Assembly (NCBI RefSeq): GCF_003003055.1
Contig: NZ_PVTV01000018.1
Coordinates: forward strand, 46,160-110,159
Origin: Jezberella montanilacus
GTDB lineage: Bacteria > Pseudomonadota > Gammaproteobacteria > Burkholderiales > Burkholderiaceae_B
Reading direction: 5' to 3'
DNA length: 64,000 nucleotides
Below the pieces are notes generated by a model that saw only the letters and a program-made list of their open reading frames with translations, was not told where the DNA came from and did no database searches. The translations under genes and the position numbers were made by a program. Of the stretch, positions 1 to 8,867 are shown piece by piece (positions within the stretch are counted from its first letter, which is position 1; each line of letters starts with the position of its first letter).

Positions 1-2
1 CT

Positions 3-434
3 GACCGTCTGGCGGTGATGCGTGCCGGTCAGATTGTTCAAGTGGGGATCGCTGAGGACTTGTATCGCTCACCCGAACACGCGTTTGTTGCTGAGTTTCT
101 GGGCCGTATAAACACCTTAAGTCGATCAGTGGAAGACGCCTCGCGTGACCTGCTGCTGCTTGGAGGTGCACAATTAACCTGCCCCAGTACCTATGGCACT
201 AAAGTCTTGCTGCGTCCTGAAGATATTCGGCTGTCTCAGCCCGCTCAGTCCATACCTTGCGGGATTGTTCTGCAGCGTCAGTTCCTGGGCGATCGCGTGC
301 ACCTGCGGGTAACGATAGAAAACCAAAATGCTTTGCTGATCGACGCCCCCCGGGATTGTAAAACCATTGCCGGCGAGCGAATTGGCTTAGTGATTGACCC
401 TTTAACCTTCATACCTTGTAAGGATGAGAAATGA
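3..434 (+). CDS. ABC transporter ATP-binding protein, C-terminal part (5' truncated by window edge)
   Basis: The reading frame is open from the first bases of the window (D-R-L-A-V-M) and ends at 434, so only about 143 C-terminal residues are visible; the Walker motifs lie outside. The start, D-R-L-A-V-M-R-A-G-Q-I-V-Q-V-G, is the stretch that follows the H-loop in sugar/glycerol-phosphate/polyamine-type importer ATPases. After it comes a P-E-H-A-F-V-A-E-F-L-G segment and a TOBE-like regulatory domain containing L-L-R-P-E-D-I. The stop overlaps the start of the next gene by four bases (ATGA), so the two are probably translationally coupled. The coupled phosphodiesterase hints at a glycerophosphodiester or phosphate-ester substrate, which is inference only. 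Confidence 0.85.
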   Translation, partial: DRLAVMRAGQIVQVGIAEDLYRSPEHAFVAEFLGRINTLSRSVEDASRDLLLLGGAQLTCPSTYGTKVLLRPEDIRLSQPAQSIPCGIVLQRQFLGDRVHLRVTIENQNALLIDAPRDCKTIAGERIGLVIDPLTFIPCKDEK

Positions 435-1261
435 CCATCAGCGCATTCGTTCAGATTTCTGACACACACATTCGTGAGCCAGGACGCCTTGCCTACAATC
501 GGCTCGACACTGCACCGTATCTCAGTCAAGCGGTCGAGTCGGTTGGTCAATTGCCTCAACAGCCGCTTGCTGTTGTGATGACCGGCGATCTGACAGACTT
601 TGGTCGCGAGTCTGAGTATGCGCATTTAAGAAGCTTGTTAAGTCCGTTCGCCGGCCAGATTTATTTGATGCCAGGCAATCACGATGACAGACAACAACTG
701 CGCAAAAGCTTCCCCGAGCACGAATACCTGGGTCTAGAGGGCTTTATCCAGTACACCGTAAAGATTGGCCCGCTTCGTTTGATCGCTTTGGATACGGTCG
801 TTCCTGGTCAAAGTCACGGCGGCTTATGCGCAGAGCGATTAACTTGGCTCGAAGAGACACTAGCGAAATACGCGGATGAGCCTGTGGTGATTGCCATGCA
901 TCATCCGCCCTTTCAGACCTTGATTGGACACATGGATAAGATCGGTTTGCTTGAGGGCGCGGGCCAACTTGAGGCAATCGTGAAACGATATAGCAATATC
1001 GAGCGAATCATCTGCGGACATCTGCATCGCGCCATTGAGGTGCGTTTCGGTGGCACGATTGCTAGTACGACCCCGTCACCTGCCCACCAAGTCTGTCTCG
1101 ATCTTGACCCCGCCGCCGAGCCAGCCTGGTCGCTCGAGCCACCAGGCTATCGGGTGCACGCGTGGGATGATACGAGCGGTCGCTTGGTCACCCACACAAT
1201 TTGTACAGGACACTTCGAAGGACCTTATCCGTTTCACATGGACGGGGTCCTGATCGATTAA
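431..1261 (+). CDS. Metallophosphoesterase of the cyclic-nucleotide/glycerophosphodiesterase (CpdA/GpdQ-like) type
   Basis: This 276-aa calcineurin-like phosphoesterase carries the full set of metal-binding motifs: D11-x-H13, G-D-L-T-D at 52-56, G-N-H-D at 82-85, H-H-P-P at 157-160 and G-H-L-H at 196-199. The family hydrolyses phosphodiesters such as cAMP or glycerophosphodiesters with a two-metal centre; there is no signal peptide, so it should act in the cytoplasm. It overlaps the preceding ABC ATPase gene by four bases. Such importer-diesterase pairs fit uptake followed by hydrolysis of a phosphodiester, favouring a GpdQ-like role over cAMP turnover. The exact substrate cannot be read from the sequence. 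Confidence 0.85.
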   Translation: MTISAFVQISDTHIREPGRLAYNRLDTAPYLSQAVESVGQLPQQPLAVVMTGDLTDFGRESEYAHLRSLLSPFAGQIYLMPGNHDDRQQLRKSFPEHEYLGLEGFIQYTVKIGPLRLIALDTVVPGQSHGGLCAERLTWLEETLAKYADEPVVIAMHHPPFQTLIGHMDKIGLLEGAGQLEAIVKRYSNIERIICGHLHRAIEVRFGGTIASTTPSPAHQVCLDLDPAAEPAWSLEPPGYRVHAWDDTSGRLVTHTICTGHFEGPYPFHMDGVLID

Positions 1262-1264
1262 CAA

Positions 1265-1807
1265 CTATATAAGGTGTCCGCCAATCAAGGTGGCATAGGC
1301 CGCAATACCCGCGGCAGTCAGGCCCAGACCGCCGGAAAGCCAGGCTAGTGCCATCATTCCGGTTAAGACACTGGCTGAGGCAAGCACGATGGCGACTTGC
1401 AACATCCCCACAGCAATTTCAAGGCTGTGGTAACGGTGACTGGCTTCCTCGCGCTGGTGTTCAGCAATCTGTGCGCGCTCGGCAAGTTCCTTTCTGCCCT
1501 CGCCCTTGTCCGGCTCAGAGCTATAGCGTTTGACGTCTTTTTCCCATTTTTCAAGGGCTGCGGTGATGCTTGGGTCGTCCTTTCGGTCAGATAGCTTAAG
1601 CGTATCAATCGTTAATTGGGTAGCCGTTTGCCTAATCGTTTTTGCCTGGTAAAACGACCAGAGATCAGATGATTGAATGTGCTTGGAAATAACTTCTGTT
1701 TGGTAGCCTTTGGATAAGGTCTCACAGACAGCAAGCACGAGCGCCAAGACCGCGATGAGCATCGCGATTCTTTTGTTTTCTGGATGGAGTTCTAAATGTT
1801 CGGACAT
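1265..1807 (-). CDS. DUF4337 family membrane protein
   Basis: This 180-aa protein has one N-terminal membrane helix (about residues 15-30), a charged middle region (about 50-125, predicted mostly helical), and two closely spaced C-terminal helices (about 130-175). The arrangement and the N-terminal pattern match the DUF4337 family of inner-membrane proteins, whose function is unknown. It ends three bases after the converging metallophosphoesterase stop and starts just below the end of the alpha-hydroxyacid oxidase gene on the same strand, with which it may be co-transcribed. Confidence 0.75.
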   Translation of the reverse strand: MSEHLELHPENKRIAMLIAVLALVLAVCETLSKGYQTEVISKHIQSSDLWSFYQAKTIRQTATQLTIDTLKLSDRKDDPSITAALEKWEKDVKRYSSEPDKGEGRKELAERAQIAEHQREEASHRYHSLEIAVGMLQVAIVLASASVLTGMMALAWLSGGLGLTAAGIAAYATLIGGHLI

Positions 1808-1809
1808 AG

Positions 1810-2970
1810 TCAGTTCGCCTTTGGGTAGGTGCCAGGTAACAAGATATTCTTATCAACATTTTCAATATTGGTATGACCGCAAAACGCCATGGTGAGATCC
1901 AGTTCTTTATGCAAGATCTCGAGGACTTTGCTCACGCCTTCGCCACCCATGGCACCCAAGCCGTATAGAAAGGCCCGACCGATGTAGCACCCTTGAGCGC
2001 CAAGGGCGCGTGCTTTGAGGATATCCTGGCCACTGCGTACGCCGCCATCCATGTGGACTTCAATCTGTTTGCCAACAGCCTCGACTATTGCCGGCAGGCT
2101 GCGAATGCTGGATTCAGCCCCGTCAAGTTGACGCCCGCCGTGATTGCTGACGATGATGGCGTCGGCACCGCTACTGACGGCCAGCTTGGCGTCCTCGACA
2201 TCTTGAATGCCTTTGAGAATCAGTTTGCCGCCCCAGCGCTTCTTGACCCACTCGACATCGCTCCAGTCCAGAGCTGGATCAAACTGTGAGGCTGTCCATT
2301 CGCTTAACTTGCTCATGTCGCTGACGCCCTTGACGTGACCGACGATGTTGCCAAACTGACGACGCGGCGTGCCCAGCATGCCCAGCGCCCAGCGGGGTTT
2401 GGTGGCAATATCGATCATATTCGCAATGGTCAGTTTTGGCGGGGCACTCAAGCCGTTTTTAAGATCTTTATGCCGTTGACCCAGAATCTGCAAATCAAGC
2501 GTCAGCACTAATGCCGAGCAGTTTGCTGCTTTGGCACGATCGATCAGACGCTCAATAAAGTCACGATCCTTCATGACGTAGAGCTGGAACCAGAACGGGT
2601 GACCATCGGTGCCTTTTTGTACATCTTCGATTGAGCAGATGCTCATGGTCGAAAGTGTGAAGGGGATACCAAAATCGCGCGCGGCACGTGCAGCAAGGAT
2701 TTCGCCGTCAGCGTGTTGCATCCCCGTTAAGCCTGTCGGAGCGATCGCTAGCGGCATGGCGGTTTTTTGCCCGATCATGGTGGTCGCAGTGCTGCGATTC
2801 TCCATGTTGTGCAGGATGCGTTGCCGAAGTTTGATGCTCTGAAAATCGCTCTCGTTGGCGCGATAGGTGCTTTCAGTCCACGAGCCTGAGTCCGCGTAGT
2901 CATAAAACATGCGCGGTACGCGTTTCTTTGCCAGAACCCGCAAGTCTTCGATGTTGGTGATGACGGCCAT
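1810..2970 (-). CDS. lldD: FMN-dependent alpha-hydroxy-acid oxidase/dehydrogenase (L-lactate dehydrogenase-like)
   Basis: This 386-aa protein has the normal length and pattern of the FMN-dependent 2-hydroxyacid oxidising family (LldD, glycolate oxidase, mandelate dehydrogenase). Visible active-site elements are Y25 in F-Y-D-Y-A, Y131 in F-Q-L-Y-V, the S-N-H-G-G-R-Q-L-D motif with catalytic H277, and the later D-G-G-V-R-x-G phosphate-binding segment. It converts an L-2-hydroxyacid to the 2-keto acid, passing electrons to quinone or oxygen. The gene has its own upstream gap facing the divergent peptidase gene. Whether lactate itself is the substrate cannot be decided, so the symbol is tentative. 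Confidence 0.88.
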   Translation of the reverse strand: MAVITNIEDLRVLAKKRVPRMFYDYADSGSWTESTYRANESDFQSIKLRQRILHNMENRSTATTMIGQKTAMPLAIAPTGLTGMQHADGEILAARAARDFGIPFTLSTMSICSIEDVQKGTDGHPFWFQLYVMKDRDFIERLIDRAKAANCSALVLTLDLQILGQRHKDLKNGLSAPPKLTIANMIDIATKPRWALGMLGTPRRQFGNIVGHVKGVSDMSKLSEWTASQFDPALDWSDVEWVKKRWGGKLILKGIQDVEDAKLAVSSGADAIIVSNHGGRQLDGAESSIRSLPAIVEAVGKQIEVHMDGGVRSGQDILKARALGAQGCYIGRAFLYGLGAMGGEGVSKVLEILHKELDLTMAFCGHTNIENVDKNILLPGTYPKAN

Positions 2971-3056
2971 TGTTTTTTGGTCTCCCGCAGATTGCTACAT
3001 TATGATGTTGGGCAGAGATTAGCAAAAATTAACAATAATTACCCAAGGATTTGAGC

Positions 3057-4304
3057 ATGCGCCGATTTTTACTGACTATCCTGATTGCATCTATCCTGAC
3101 GCTGTCACAGATTTCGGCTCGGGCTGACGCGGCGCCCCAAGCAATAGCCGAGATGGCTAAACAGCAAGTACCCAAGTACCTGGAGACGCTTCAAAACCTC
3201 GTTTCAGTTGAATCAGGCAGCAGAGATCTTGAAGGACTGCTCAAAGTAAGAGGCCTGATCGAAGCTAAGCTCAAAGCTCTGGATATCCCTTTTGAGATCA
3301 TTGCTGCCCCCTCTGACAGCAAGGCTGGCTCAATGGTTAGCGCAACGTTAAAAGGTAAAGGGACGAAGCGCATTGCCTTGATTGCCCATATGGATACGGT
3401 ATATCAGAGAGGTGATCTGGCCAAGCAGCCTTTTCGCATAGAGGGAGACAAAGCATTCGGTCTTGGCATCGCTGATGACAAGGGGGGTGTTGCGATGGTG
3501 TTACACACACTTGAAATGGTTAAAACCCTCAAAATAGATGGCTTCGGTCAATTGACCGTCTTGTTTAACGGGGACGAAGAGATTGGTTCACCCGTTTCAC
3601 GGGATTACTTTACGGCGCTTGGCCGTGAAAACGACGTCGTGATGTCTTTTGAGGGAAGTGGCACGAAAGCAGACTACGTCCGCCTGGCCACCTCAAGCAT
3701 AGCGCGCGTCTTGCTAAAGGTAAAAGGCCGCGCCTCACATTCGGGCGCAAATCCGGACTTTGGTCGTAATGCACTGTACGAGCTATCCCACCAGGTTCTG
3801 CAGACTCGCGATCTTTCGGATCCGTCCAAAGGCTTGAAATTCAATTGGACACTAGGGAAGGCTGGCAGCGTCGCGAACATGATCCCCTCGGAGGCGACTG
3901 CTACGGGTGACGCCCGCGCTGAAAGGACAGTCGATTTTGACAATCTTGAAGCAACACTCAGAGAACGGATCAAGAATAAATTGATTCCCGATACAGAGGT
4001 TTCTCTGGACTTTACGAGGACTCGTCCGCCGCTCAATCCAACTGATGCTGCGAGAGCGGTGGCTAAACAGGCTCAACAGGTTGCAGCCGAGATCAAATGG
4101 CCGTTAACAGTGCTTGAAAAGGCGACTGGGGGTGGCACGGATGCTGCTTTTGCGTCACTGCAGGCGAGGGGCGCGGTGTTAGAGAGCTTTGGCCCTCAAG
4201 GCTTCGGTGCCCATAGTGATAACGCCGAATACATCCTTATCCCGTCTATCGAACCACGCCTCTACATCACGACGCGCTTAATCGAAGAGATTGCTAAACC
4301 TTAA
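3057..4304 (+). CDS. Exported M20 family metallopeptidase (glutamate carboxypeptidase/CPG2-like)
   Basis: The ATG at 3057 is preferred over an upstream TTG because an AAGGAT ribosome site lies six bases before it; this gives 415 aa. An N-terminal signal peptide (R-R-F-L-L-T then a hydrophobic run ending near A-R-A-D-A) sends it to the periplasm. Zinc-site motifs of the M20 fold are present: A-H-M-D-T-V, G-I-A-D-D-K-G-G, G-D-E-E-I-G-S and a late G-F-G-A-H-S-D-N. The best match is carboxypeptidase G2-type enzymes, which release C-terminal glutamate from peptides or folates. Its last 11 bases overlap the 3' end of the converging transporter gene. Confidence 0.88.
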   Translation: MRRFLLTILIASILTLSQISARADAAPQAIAEMAKQQVPKYLETLQNLVSVESGSRDLEGLLKVRGLIEAKLKALDIPFEIIAAPSDSKAGSMVSATLKGKGTKRIALIAHMDTVYQRGDLAKQPFRIEGDKAFGLGIADDKGGVAMVLHTLEMVKTLKIDGFGQLTVLFNGDEEIGSPVSRDYFTALGRENDVVMSFEGSGTKADYVRLATSSIARVLLKVKGRASHSGANPDFGRNALYELSHQVLQTRDLSDPSKGLKFNWTLGKAGSVANMIPSEATATGDARAERTVDFDNLEATLRERIKNKLIPDTEVSLDFTRTRPPLNPTDAARAVAKQAQQVAAEIKWPLTVLEKATGGGTDAAFASLQARGAVLESFGPQGFGAHSDNAEYILIPSIEPRLYITTRLIEEIAKP

Positions 4305-5040
4305 CTTTAAAAGGATTGAAATTGGTGTTGCGGTCGTAAAAATCTTCTTGCTCTTTGCGTTTGAGAAAATTAACGACGACATAGGTGAGGGGGGTCGCAA
4401 GGACCTCCCAGCCAGTTTTTAAGAAATACTGGGTGACAGCAACCTTGATGACTAGCTCAGTCGGCCAGATGCCATAAAAGGCAAGAAAATAGAAGAAGCT
4501 CGAATCAACCATCTCACCGACGGCCGTCGAGCCGATCGTGCGAAACCAGAGGTGGCGCCCTGAAGAGGCAATTTTCATTTTGGCTAAAACAAAGCTGTTC
4601 ACCAGACTGCCCGACCAGAAGGCAAGGATGGATCCAGCTACGATGCGCCAGGTGTTGCCGTAGACTGTCTCGAGACCTTCTTGCAGATGCGCACTGTATT
4701 CGCCGGGTGCTGGCTGCAGATGCACGACAATGAAGGCCATGACAGCAGCGAAGACGAGTGCAGCAAACCCGCACCAAACTGCCCGGCGGTCATGGGCATA
4801 GCCATACACTTCGGTCATGATGTCGCCAAACAGGTATGAAATCGGGAAAAACAGCACCCCGGCACCGAAAACCACTGTGCCAAAAAAAGGCAACTCTATC
4901 TGGGCAGCTTTGCTTGCCCCGATAATGTTTGAGCAAAGCAGCACTGTCACAAAAGCAGCAACCAGCAGGTCGTAATATCGATGCTGGCGACGCGGGACAG
5001 AAGAAAGCATTGCACTCACTGAATTGCTGGATGGCTGCAT
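4294..5040 (-). CDS. yhhQ: Queuosine precursor transporter (QPTR/YhhQ, VUT family)
   Basis: This 248-aa polytopic protein has about six membrane helices and the family's conserved segments, including L-L-V-A-A-F-V-T-V-L-L-C-S-N-I-I-G near the start and F-G-D-I-M-T-E-V-Y-G-Y at about 91-101, plus the R-T-I-G-S-T-A-V-G-E-M-V-D-S segment in the third quarter. YhhQ imports queuosine precursors (preQ0/preQ1) for tRNA modification. No queuosine riboswitch was recognised in the short upstream gap. It stands alone, converging with and overlapping the peptidase gene by 11 bases. Confidence 0.9.
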   Translation of the reverse strand: MQPSSNSVSAMLSSVPRRQHRYYDLLVAAFVTVLLCSNIIGASKAAQIELPFFGTVVFGAGVLFFPISYLFGDIMTEVYGYAHDRRAVWCGFAALVFAAVMAFIVVHLQPAPGEYSAHLQEGLETVYGNTWRIVAGSILAFWSGSLVNSFVLAKMKIASSGRHLWFRTIGSTAVGEMVDSSFFYFLAFYGIWPTELVIKVAVTQYFLKTGWEVLATPLTYVVVNFLKRKEQEDFYDRNTNFNPFKVKV

Positions 5041-5127
5041 TTTTTCTTTGCACTATTATGGTGACGTCACGTTGACGATTTTTGTTTTTAACGCTTTAGC
5101 TCTAGTGAGACTCATACGACGATTTCA

Positions 5128-5616
5128 ATGTACCAAGCATCTGTACCCGTGATCAAGAAAATGTTGACGAATCTGTCGGCCATCCTCGGTAAAGGCAAGG
5201 CGTATGCGCAGGCGAAAGGCTTTGACGGCGTTAATTTGGTGCAATCGCGACTGATCGCAGATATGTTTGCGCTGGGTGTACAGATCCAGATCGCAACCGA
5301 TATGTCGAAAGGCGGGTTGGCGCGTCTCGCAGGAATCGAGCCACCTAAATTCGAAAACGACGAAACGACTATTCCTCAATTGCAAGCACGCATTGCTAAA
5401 ACAATCGAGTTCATGGACTCGATCCGCGCCGAGCAGATTGACGGCTGTGAAGCTCGTGAAATCAAGTTCGCTATCCGTGACAACCAGTTTGAGTTCACCG
5501 GTCAGGCTTACTTGCTTGAATGGGTATTGCCTAACGTGTTCTTCCACATCACCACCGCCTATAACTTGTTGCGCCAGAATGGGGTTGACATCGGTAAGCG
5601 TGATTTCTTAGGCTAA
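5128..5616 (+). CDS. DUF1993 family protein
   Basis: This 162-aa soluble protein matches the DUF1993 family along its whole length, with the N-terminal M-Y-Q-A-S-V-P-V start and the C-terminal L-P-N-V-F-F-H-I-T-T-A-Y-N-L-L-R-Q-N-G-V segment typical of this DinB-like helical-bundle group. No signal peptide or membrane helix is seen. The biochemical function of the family is not established. It lies between a divergent transporter and the sodium:solute symporter, with no clear partner. Confidence 0.8.
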   Translation: MYQASVPVIKKMLTNLSAILGKGKAYAQAKGFDGVNLVQSRLIADMFALGVQIQIATDMSKGGLARLAGIEPPKFENDETTIPQLQARIAKTIEFMDSIRAEQIDGCEAREIKFAIRDNQFEFTGQAYLLEWVLPNVFFHITTAYNLLRQNGVDIGKRDFLG

Positions 5617-5689
5617 GCATGCCAGTCCCTCACCCCGTATAATCCCCAGCAAAATTCCATCAGAGTCTTGGCCAACAGTGGGGTGAGAG

Positions 5690-7123
5690 ATGCTTCTCTG
5701 GTTCGTTATTGCGTATTGGGTGGTTTCGGTTGGCATCGGTCTTGTGGCTGCCATGGGCGTGAAAAACACAGCCGATTTCGCCGCAGCTGGGCACAAGTTG
5801 CCCTTGCCGATCGTGACCGCCACTGTTTTCGCCACCTGGTTCGGATCCGAAACAGTGCTGGGTATACCAGCAACTTTTCTTAAAGAAGGTCTGGGCGGTA
5901 TCGTTGCTGATCCCTTTGGCTCGTCCTTATGCCTGATTCTGGTGGGTGTATTTTTTGCCCGCCACCTATACAACCGCAAGATGCTGACGATCGGCGATTA
6001 TTTTCGCGAGCGCTATGGCCGCGTCGTCGAGATTCTCATCACGCTCTGTATCGTGGCGTCTTATCTTGGCTGGGTCGCTGCTCAGATCAAGGCGCTGGGT
6101 TTGGTGTTCAACGTTGTCTCGGATGATGCAATCTCACAAGAAACGGGGATGTTGATTGGCGCAGGCAGCGTGCTGATTTATACCTTATTCGGTGGGATGT
6201 TGTCGGTAGCCATCACTGACTTTATCCAGATGATTATCATCGTCATCGGTATGCTCTACATCGGAGGTGAGTTTTCTCAATCGGCCGGGGGTGTTGCTGC
6301 TGTGATCACGCACGCGTCGAACGCAGGCAAGTTCAATTTTTGGCCGCATATGGATTGGGTATCCATCCTCGGCTTCATTGCTGCGCTGTTTACGATGATG
6401 CTGGGCTCTATCCCTCAGCAAGATGTGTTTCAACGAATCACTTCTTCAAAGAACGTCAATACGGCGGTGCAAGCTGCCGTGCTCGGTGGCGTGATGTATT
6501 TCATCTTTGCTTTTGTGCCTTTGTTTTTGGCCTACTCAGCCACGCTGATTGATCCCGATCTGGTTAAGCGCTACATCGATACGGATTCACAGTTGATCCT
6601 GCCGCGTCTGGTGCTGGATCATGCCCCACTGTTCGCGCAAATTATGTTTTTTGGTGCCTTGTTGTCGGCGATCAAAAGCTGCGCGAGTGCCACGTTGCTG
6701 GCGCCGTCAGTGACATTTTCTGAAAATATTCTGAAGGGTTTGTTCAAGAATTTGAGCGATCGTCATTTACTGAGAATGATGCGCATCACGGTTTTATGTT
6801 TCACCGTAGTGGTCACCTTCTTTGCGATCAACTCTCAGCTATCTATTTTCAAAATGGTTGAGAGCGCCTACAAAATCACGCTTGTTGCGGCGTTTGTGCC
6901 GCTGGCTTTCGGCGTTTACTGGAAGCGCGCCAATTCTCTGTCCGGCTTGCTTTCAGTGTTGGGTGGATTGATTGTCTGGATTGTTTGCGAGATGACCGCG
7001 GCTGATGCTGCGGTGCCCCCGCAGTTAGCTGGCTTGATCGCCAGCCTGGCTGGCATGCTGATCGGGGGCTTTGTCCCGCAATCGGAACTCATTCCCGTCG
7101 ATCAGCCTCTTCGGGATAATTAA
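5690..7123 (+). CDS. Sodium:solute symporter family (SSS) transporter
   Basis: This 477-aa membrane protein has about thirteen hydrophobic helices and SSS-family features near its N-terminus (A-D-F-A-A-A-G-H-K-L-P, then A-T-W-F-G-S-E-T-V-L-G) and the family's mid-protein glycine-rich helix (F-G-G-M-L-S-V-A-I-T-D). A strong ribosome site, GGTGAGAG, sits immediately before the ATG. Such carriers take up small organic acids, amino acids or sugars with sodium; the substrate is not predictable here. Its stop codon overlaps that of the converging class II aldolase gene (shared TTAA at 7120-7123). Confidence 0.88.
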   Translation: MLLWFVIAYWVVSVGIGLVAAMGVKNTADFAAAGHKLPLPIVTATVFATWFGSETVLGIPATFLKEGLGGIVADPFGSSLCLILVGVFFARHLYNRKMLTIGDYFRERYGRVVEILITLCIVASYLGWVAAQIKALGLVFNVVSDDAISQETGMLIGAGSVLIYTLFGGMLSVAITDFIQMIIIVIGMLYIGGEFSQSAGGVAAVITHASNAGKFNFWPHMDWVSILGFIAALFTMMLGSIPQQDVFQRITSSKNVNTAVQAAVLGGVMYFIFAFVPLFLAYSATLIDPDLVKRYIDTDSQLILPRLVLDHAPLFAQIMFFGALLSAIKSCASATLLAPSVTFSENILKGLFKNLSDRHLLRMMRITVLCFTVVVTFFAINSQLSIFKMVESAYKITLVAAFVPLAFGVYWKRANSLSGLLSVLGGLIVWIVCEMTAADAAVPPQLAGLIASLAGMLIGGFVPQSELIPVDQPLRDN

Positions 7124-7887
7124 TCCGCGTAGCCTGGGGACTCGCGATCAAGTACCCGCATCATGGCGGCGAAGAACAACTCTGTGCGCTCTTCATTCGA
7201 ATGACTATTGCCAGGTGCTGGGTTGTTGACCGTGTGTACGATCTCGTCCGACAGCACTTCAATTTCTTTGCCCGTACTCATCGCGAGAACTTGTGCGCGA
7301 CAGACTCGCTCAAGTTTATAAAGGCGCTTGTATGCTTCGGCAACGGTATCGCCGACCACCATGACACCATGGTTTTTCATGAACAATACTTTTTTATCAC
7401 CAACCTGAGCGCATAGTCTTTCGCCTTCACTCATGGTGTCAGCAAGGCCAGTGTAAACATCGTCATACGCCGTGATGCCGGTAAAGAACGCAGCGGTTTG
7501 ACTGGCGGGCAAAATCCGGTTGTCTTTGAGCATATTTAAAGCCAGTGCCCAGGTCTGGTGAGTGTGCAGCACGACCTTTGCACCGGTGATGCGATGCACG
7601 GGTGCATGAATGCAGAGTGCTGAGCGTTCGATTTTGCCTTCGCCTTCGAGCACTTCACCTTGCTCGTTAAAAATCTGGATGTCGCTCGCACGGGCTTCAG
7701 ACCAGTGGTAACCAAAAGGCAAAATCATGAAACGATCGGTATAACCAGGCACCATCATGGTGAAATGGTTGTCGATACCTTCTTCAAGCTGATCCCGAAC
7801 AGCCAAGCGTAAAGCCGCTGCAAGATGGACTTTTGCCTGCCACACTAGATCAGGTTGTTCTGCGATTTTTAGATGACGTGCTGACAT
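7120..7887 (-). CDS. Class II aldolase/adducin family protein
   Basis: The ATG at 7887 is chosen because AAGGAG lies just upstream; an upstream in-frame ATG 10 codons earlier lacks a ribosome site. The 255-aa protein shows the class II aldolase zinc site, with H-T-H in V-V-L-H-T-H-Q-T-W, the preceding H-A-P-V-H-R, and a late K-N-H-G-V-M-V-V-G-D-T segment. The family contains fuculose-phosphate-type aldolases and many uncharacterised lyases that act on small hydroxyketo compounds. It is followed upstream on the same strand by an AhpD-like gene with a 36-bp gap, so the two may form a transcription unit. Confidence 0.82.
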   Translation of the reverse strand: MSARHLKIAEQPDLVWQAKVHLAAALRLAVRDQLEEGIDNHFTMMVPGYTDRFMILPFGYHWSEARASDIQIFNEQGEVLEGEGKIERSALCIHAPVHRITGAKVVLHTHQTWALALNMLKDNRILPASQTAAFFTGITAYDDVYTGLADTMSEGERLCAQVGDKKVLFMKNHGVMVVGDTVAEAYKRLYKLERVCRAQVLAMSTGKEIEVLSDEIVHTVNNPAPGNSHSNEERTELFFAAMMRVLDRESPGYAD

Positions 7888-7923
7888 GTTGCGCTCCTTT
7901 TTTGTAAGTGTCTTCAATAATAG

Positions 7924-8505
7924 TTATTTTTTGGGCTCGCGGGGGATTCGTCCCAATAAATAAAACTCGGGATTGGGCATCATGTTGCTGAAGTTTGCGA
8001 TGCGGTTAGACATCCCGAAAAATGCAGTAATCGTTCCGATATCCCAGATGTCCTCGTCGTCAAAGCCCTGTTCGTGCAGTGCGGCGAAGTCAAGATCACC
8101 GACTTCGTTGGCTTTCAGACAAACTTTTAGGGCAAAAGCCAGCATGGCTTTTTGACGAGGCGTGATGTTGGCCTTTAAGTAATTGACCGCGACCTGATCG
8201 GCGACCAAGGGCTTCTTCTCATAAATCCTTAACAGTGCTCCGTGAGCAACCACGCAATACAAGCACTGATTGGCGGCGCTGGTTGTCGTAATGATCATTT
8301 CGCGGTCGCCTTTTGTCAGCGAGCCGGTCTCTTTAACCATGATGGCATCGTGGTACGCAAAAAAGGCCCTGAACTCGGCGGGTCGCCGCGCAAGCATCAA
8401 AAACACATTAGGCACAAAGCCCGATTTCTCTTGCGTTTCAAGAATTCGATCCTTTATGTCTTGAGGCAAGGTATTCAGATCAGGAAACGGATATCTTTCA
8501 GTCAT
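7924..8505 (-). CDS. Carboxymuconolactone decarboxylase/AhpD-like peroxidase-related protein
   Basis: This 193-aa protein carries the AhpD-like redox signature: E69, C81-L-Y-C84 and H88 inside Q-C-L-Y-C-V-V-A-H-G, flanked by helical segments of the carboxymuconolactone decarboxylase fold. Members with the CxxC pair act as alkyl-hydroperoxide reductants rather than true decarboxylases. It is probably read first in a unit with the class II aldolase gene. The natural reductant or substrate is unknown. Confidence 0.82.
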   Translation of the reverse strand: MTERYPFPDLNTLPQDIKDRILETQEKSGFVPNVFLMLARRPAEFRAFFAYHDAIMVKETGSLTKGDREMIITTTSAANQCLYCVVAHGALLRIYEKKPLVADQVAVNYLKANITPRQKAMLAFALKVCLKANEVGDLDFAALHEQGFDDEDIWDIGTITAFFGMSNRIANFSNMMPNPEFYLLGRIPREPKK

Positions 8506-8545
8506 TTTTGTCTCATTGATTATTTTTATAGCGCTACTCGAATCT

Positions 8546-8785
8546 TCACGACGTGTTCTTTTTACTAAGTTTATCGACTAAATAGTTGGTGAGCTTCACT
8601 GCAGACGGCCGGTAGATCATGATGCAAAGCACTGCCAGCGGATAAGTAATGAGCCAGGCATCAAACCAAGACCAGTGCCAACCAGTTGAAAAACCAATTC
8701 GATAAACCGTAATGGCGAGTGTGACAGTGATCGACATCCATAAGCCCATCACGGCAGCGAAAATAAAACTCGGTAACTTGAACAT
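8546..8785 (-). CDS. DUF2798 family small membrane protein
   Basis: Starting from the internal ATG at 8785 the protein is 79 aa and begins M-F-K-L-P-S-F-I-F-A-A-V-M-G, the typical DUF2798 start, with two membrane helices (about 8-28 and 43-62). The frame is open further upstream to a TTG at 8875, but that would overlap the divergent dioxygenase gene and adds a hydrophilic stretch unlike the family, so the short form is preferred. No good ribosome site is seen. Function unknown. Confidence 0.7.
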   Translation of the reverse strand: MFKLPSFIFAAVMGLWMSITVTLAITVYRIGFSTGWHWSWFDAWLITYPLAVLCIMIYRPSAVKLTNYLVDKLSKKNTS

Positions 8786-8867
8786 AGGTGTATCGTCTCT
8801 ATATATTTCACTGTAACTGAGTTTGTCTAAAAGTCTATCCCATTTTCTGTCTGAGTGAGTCGAAATC

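Noticed and set aside
5041..5127. preQ1 riboswitch upstream of yhhQ
   Set aside because: The gap is short and I see no H-type pseudoknot pattern of a preQ1 aptamer.
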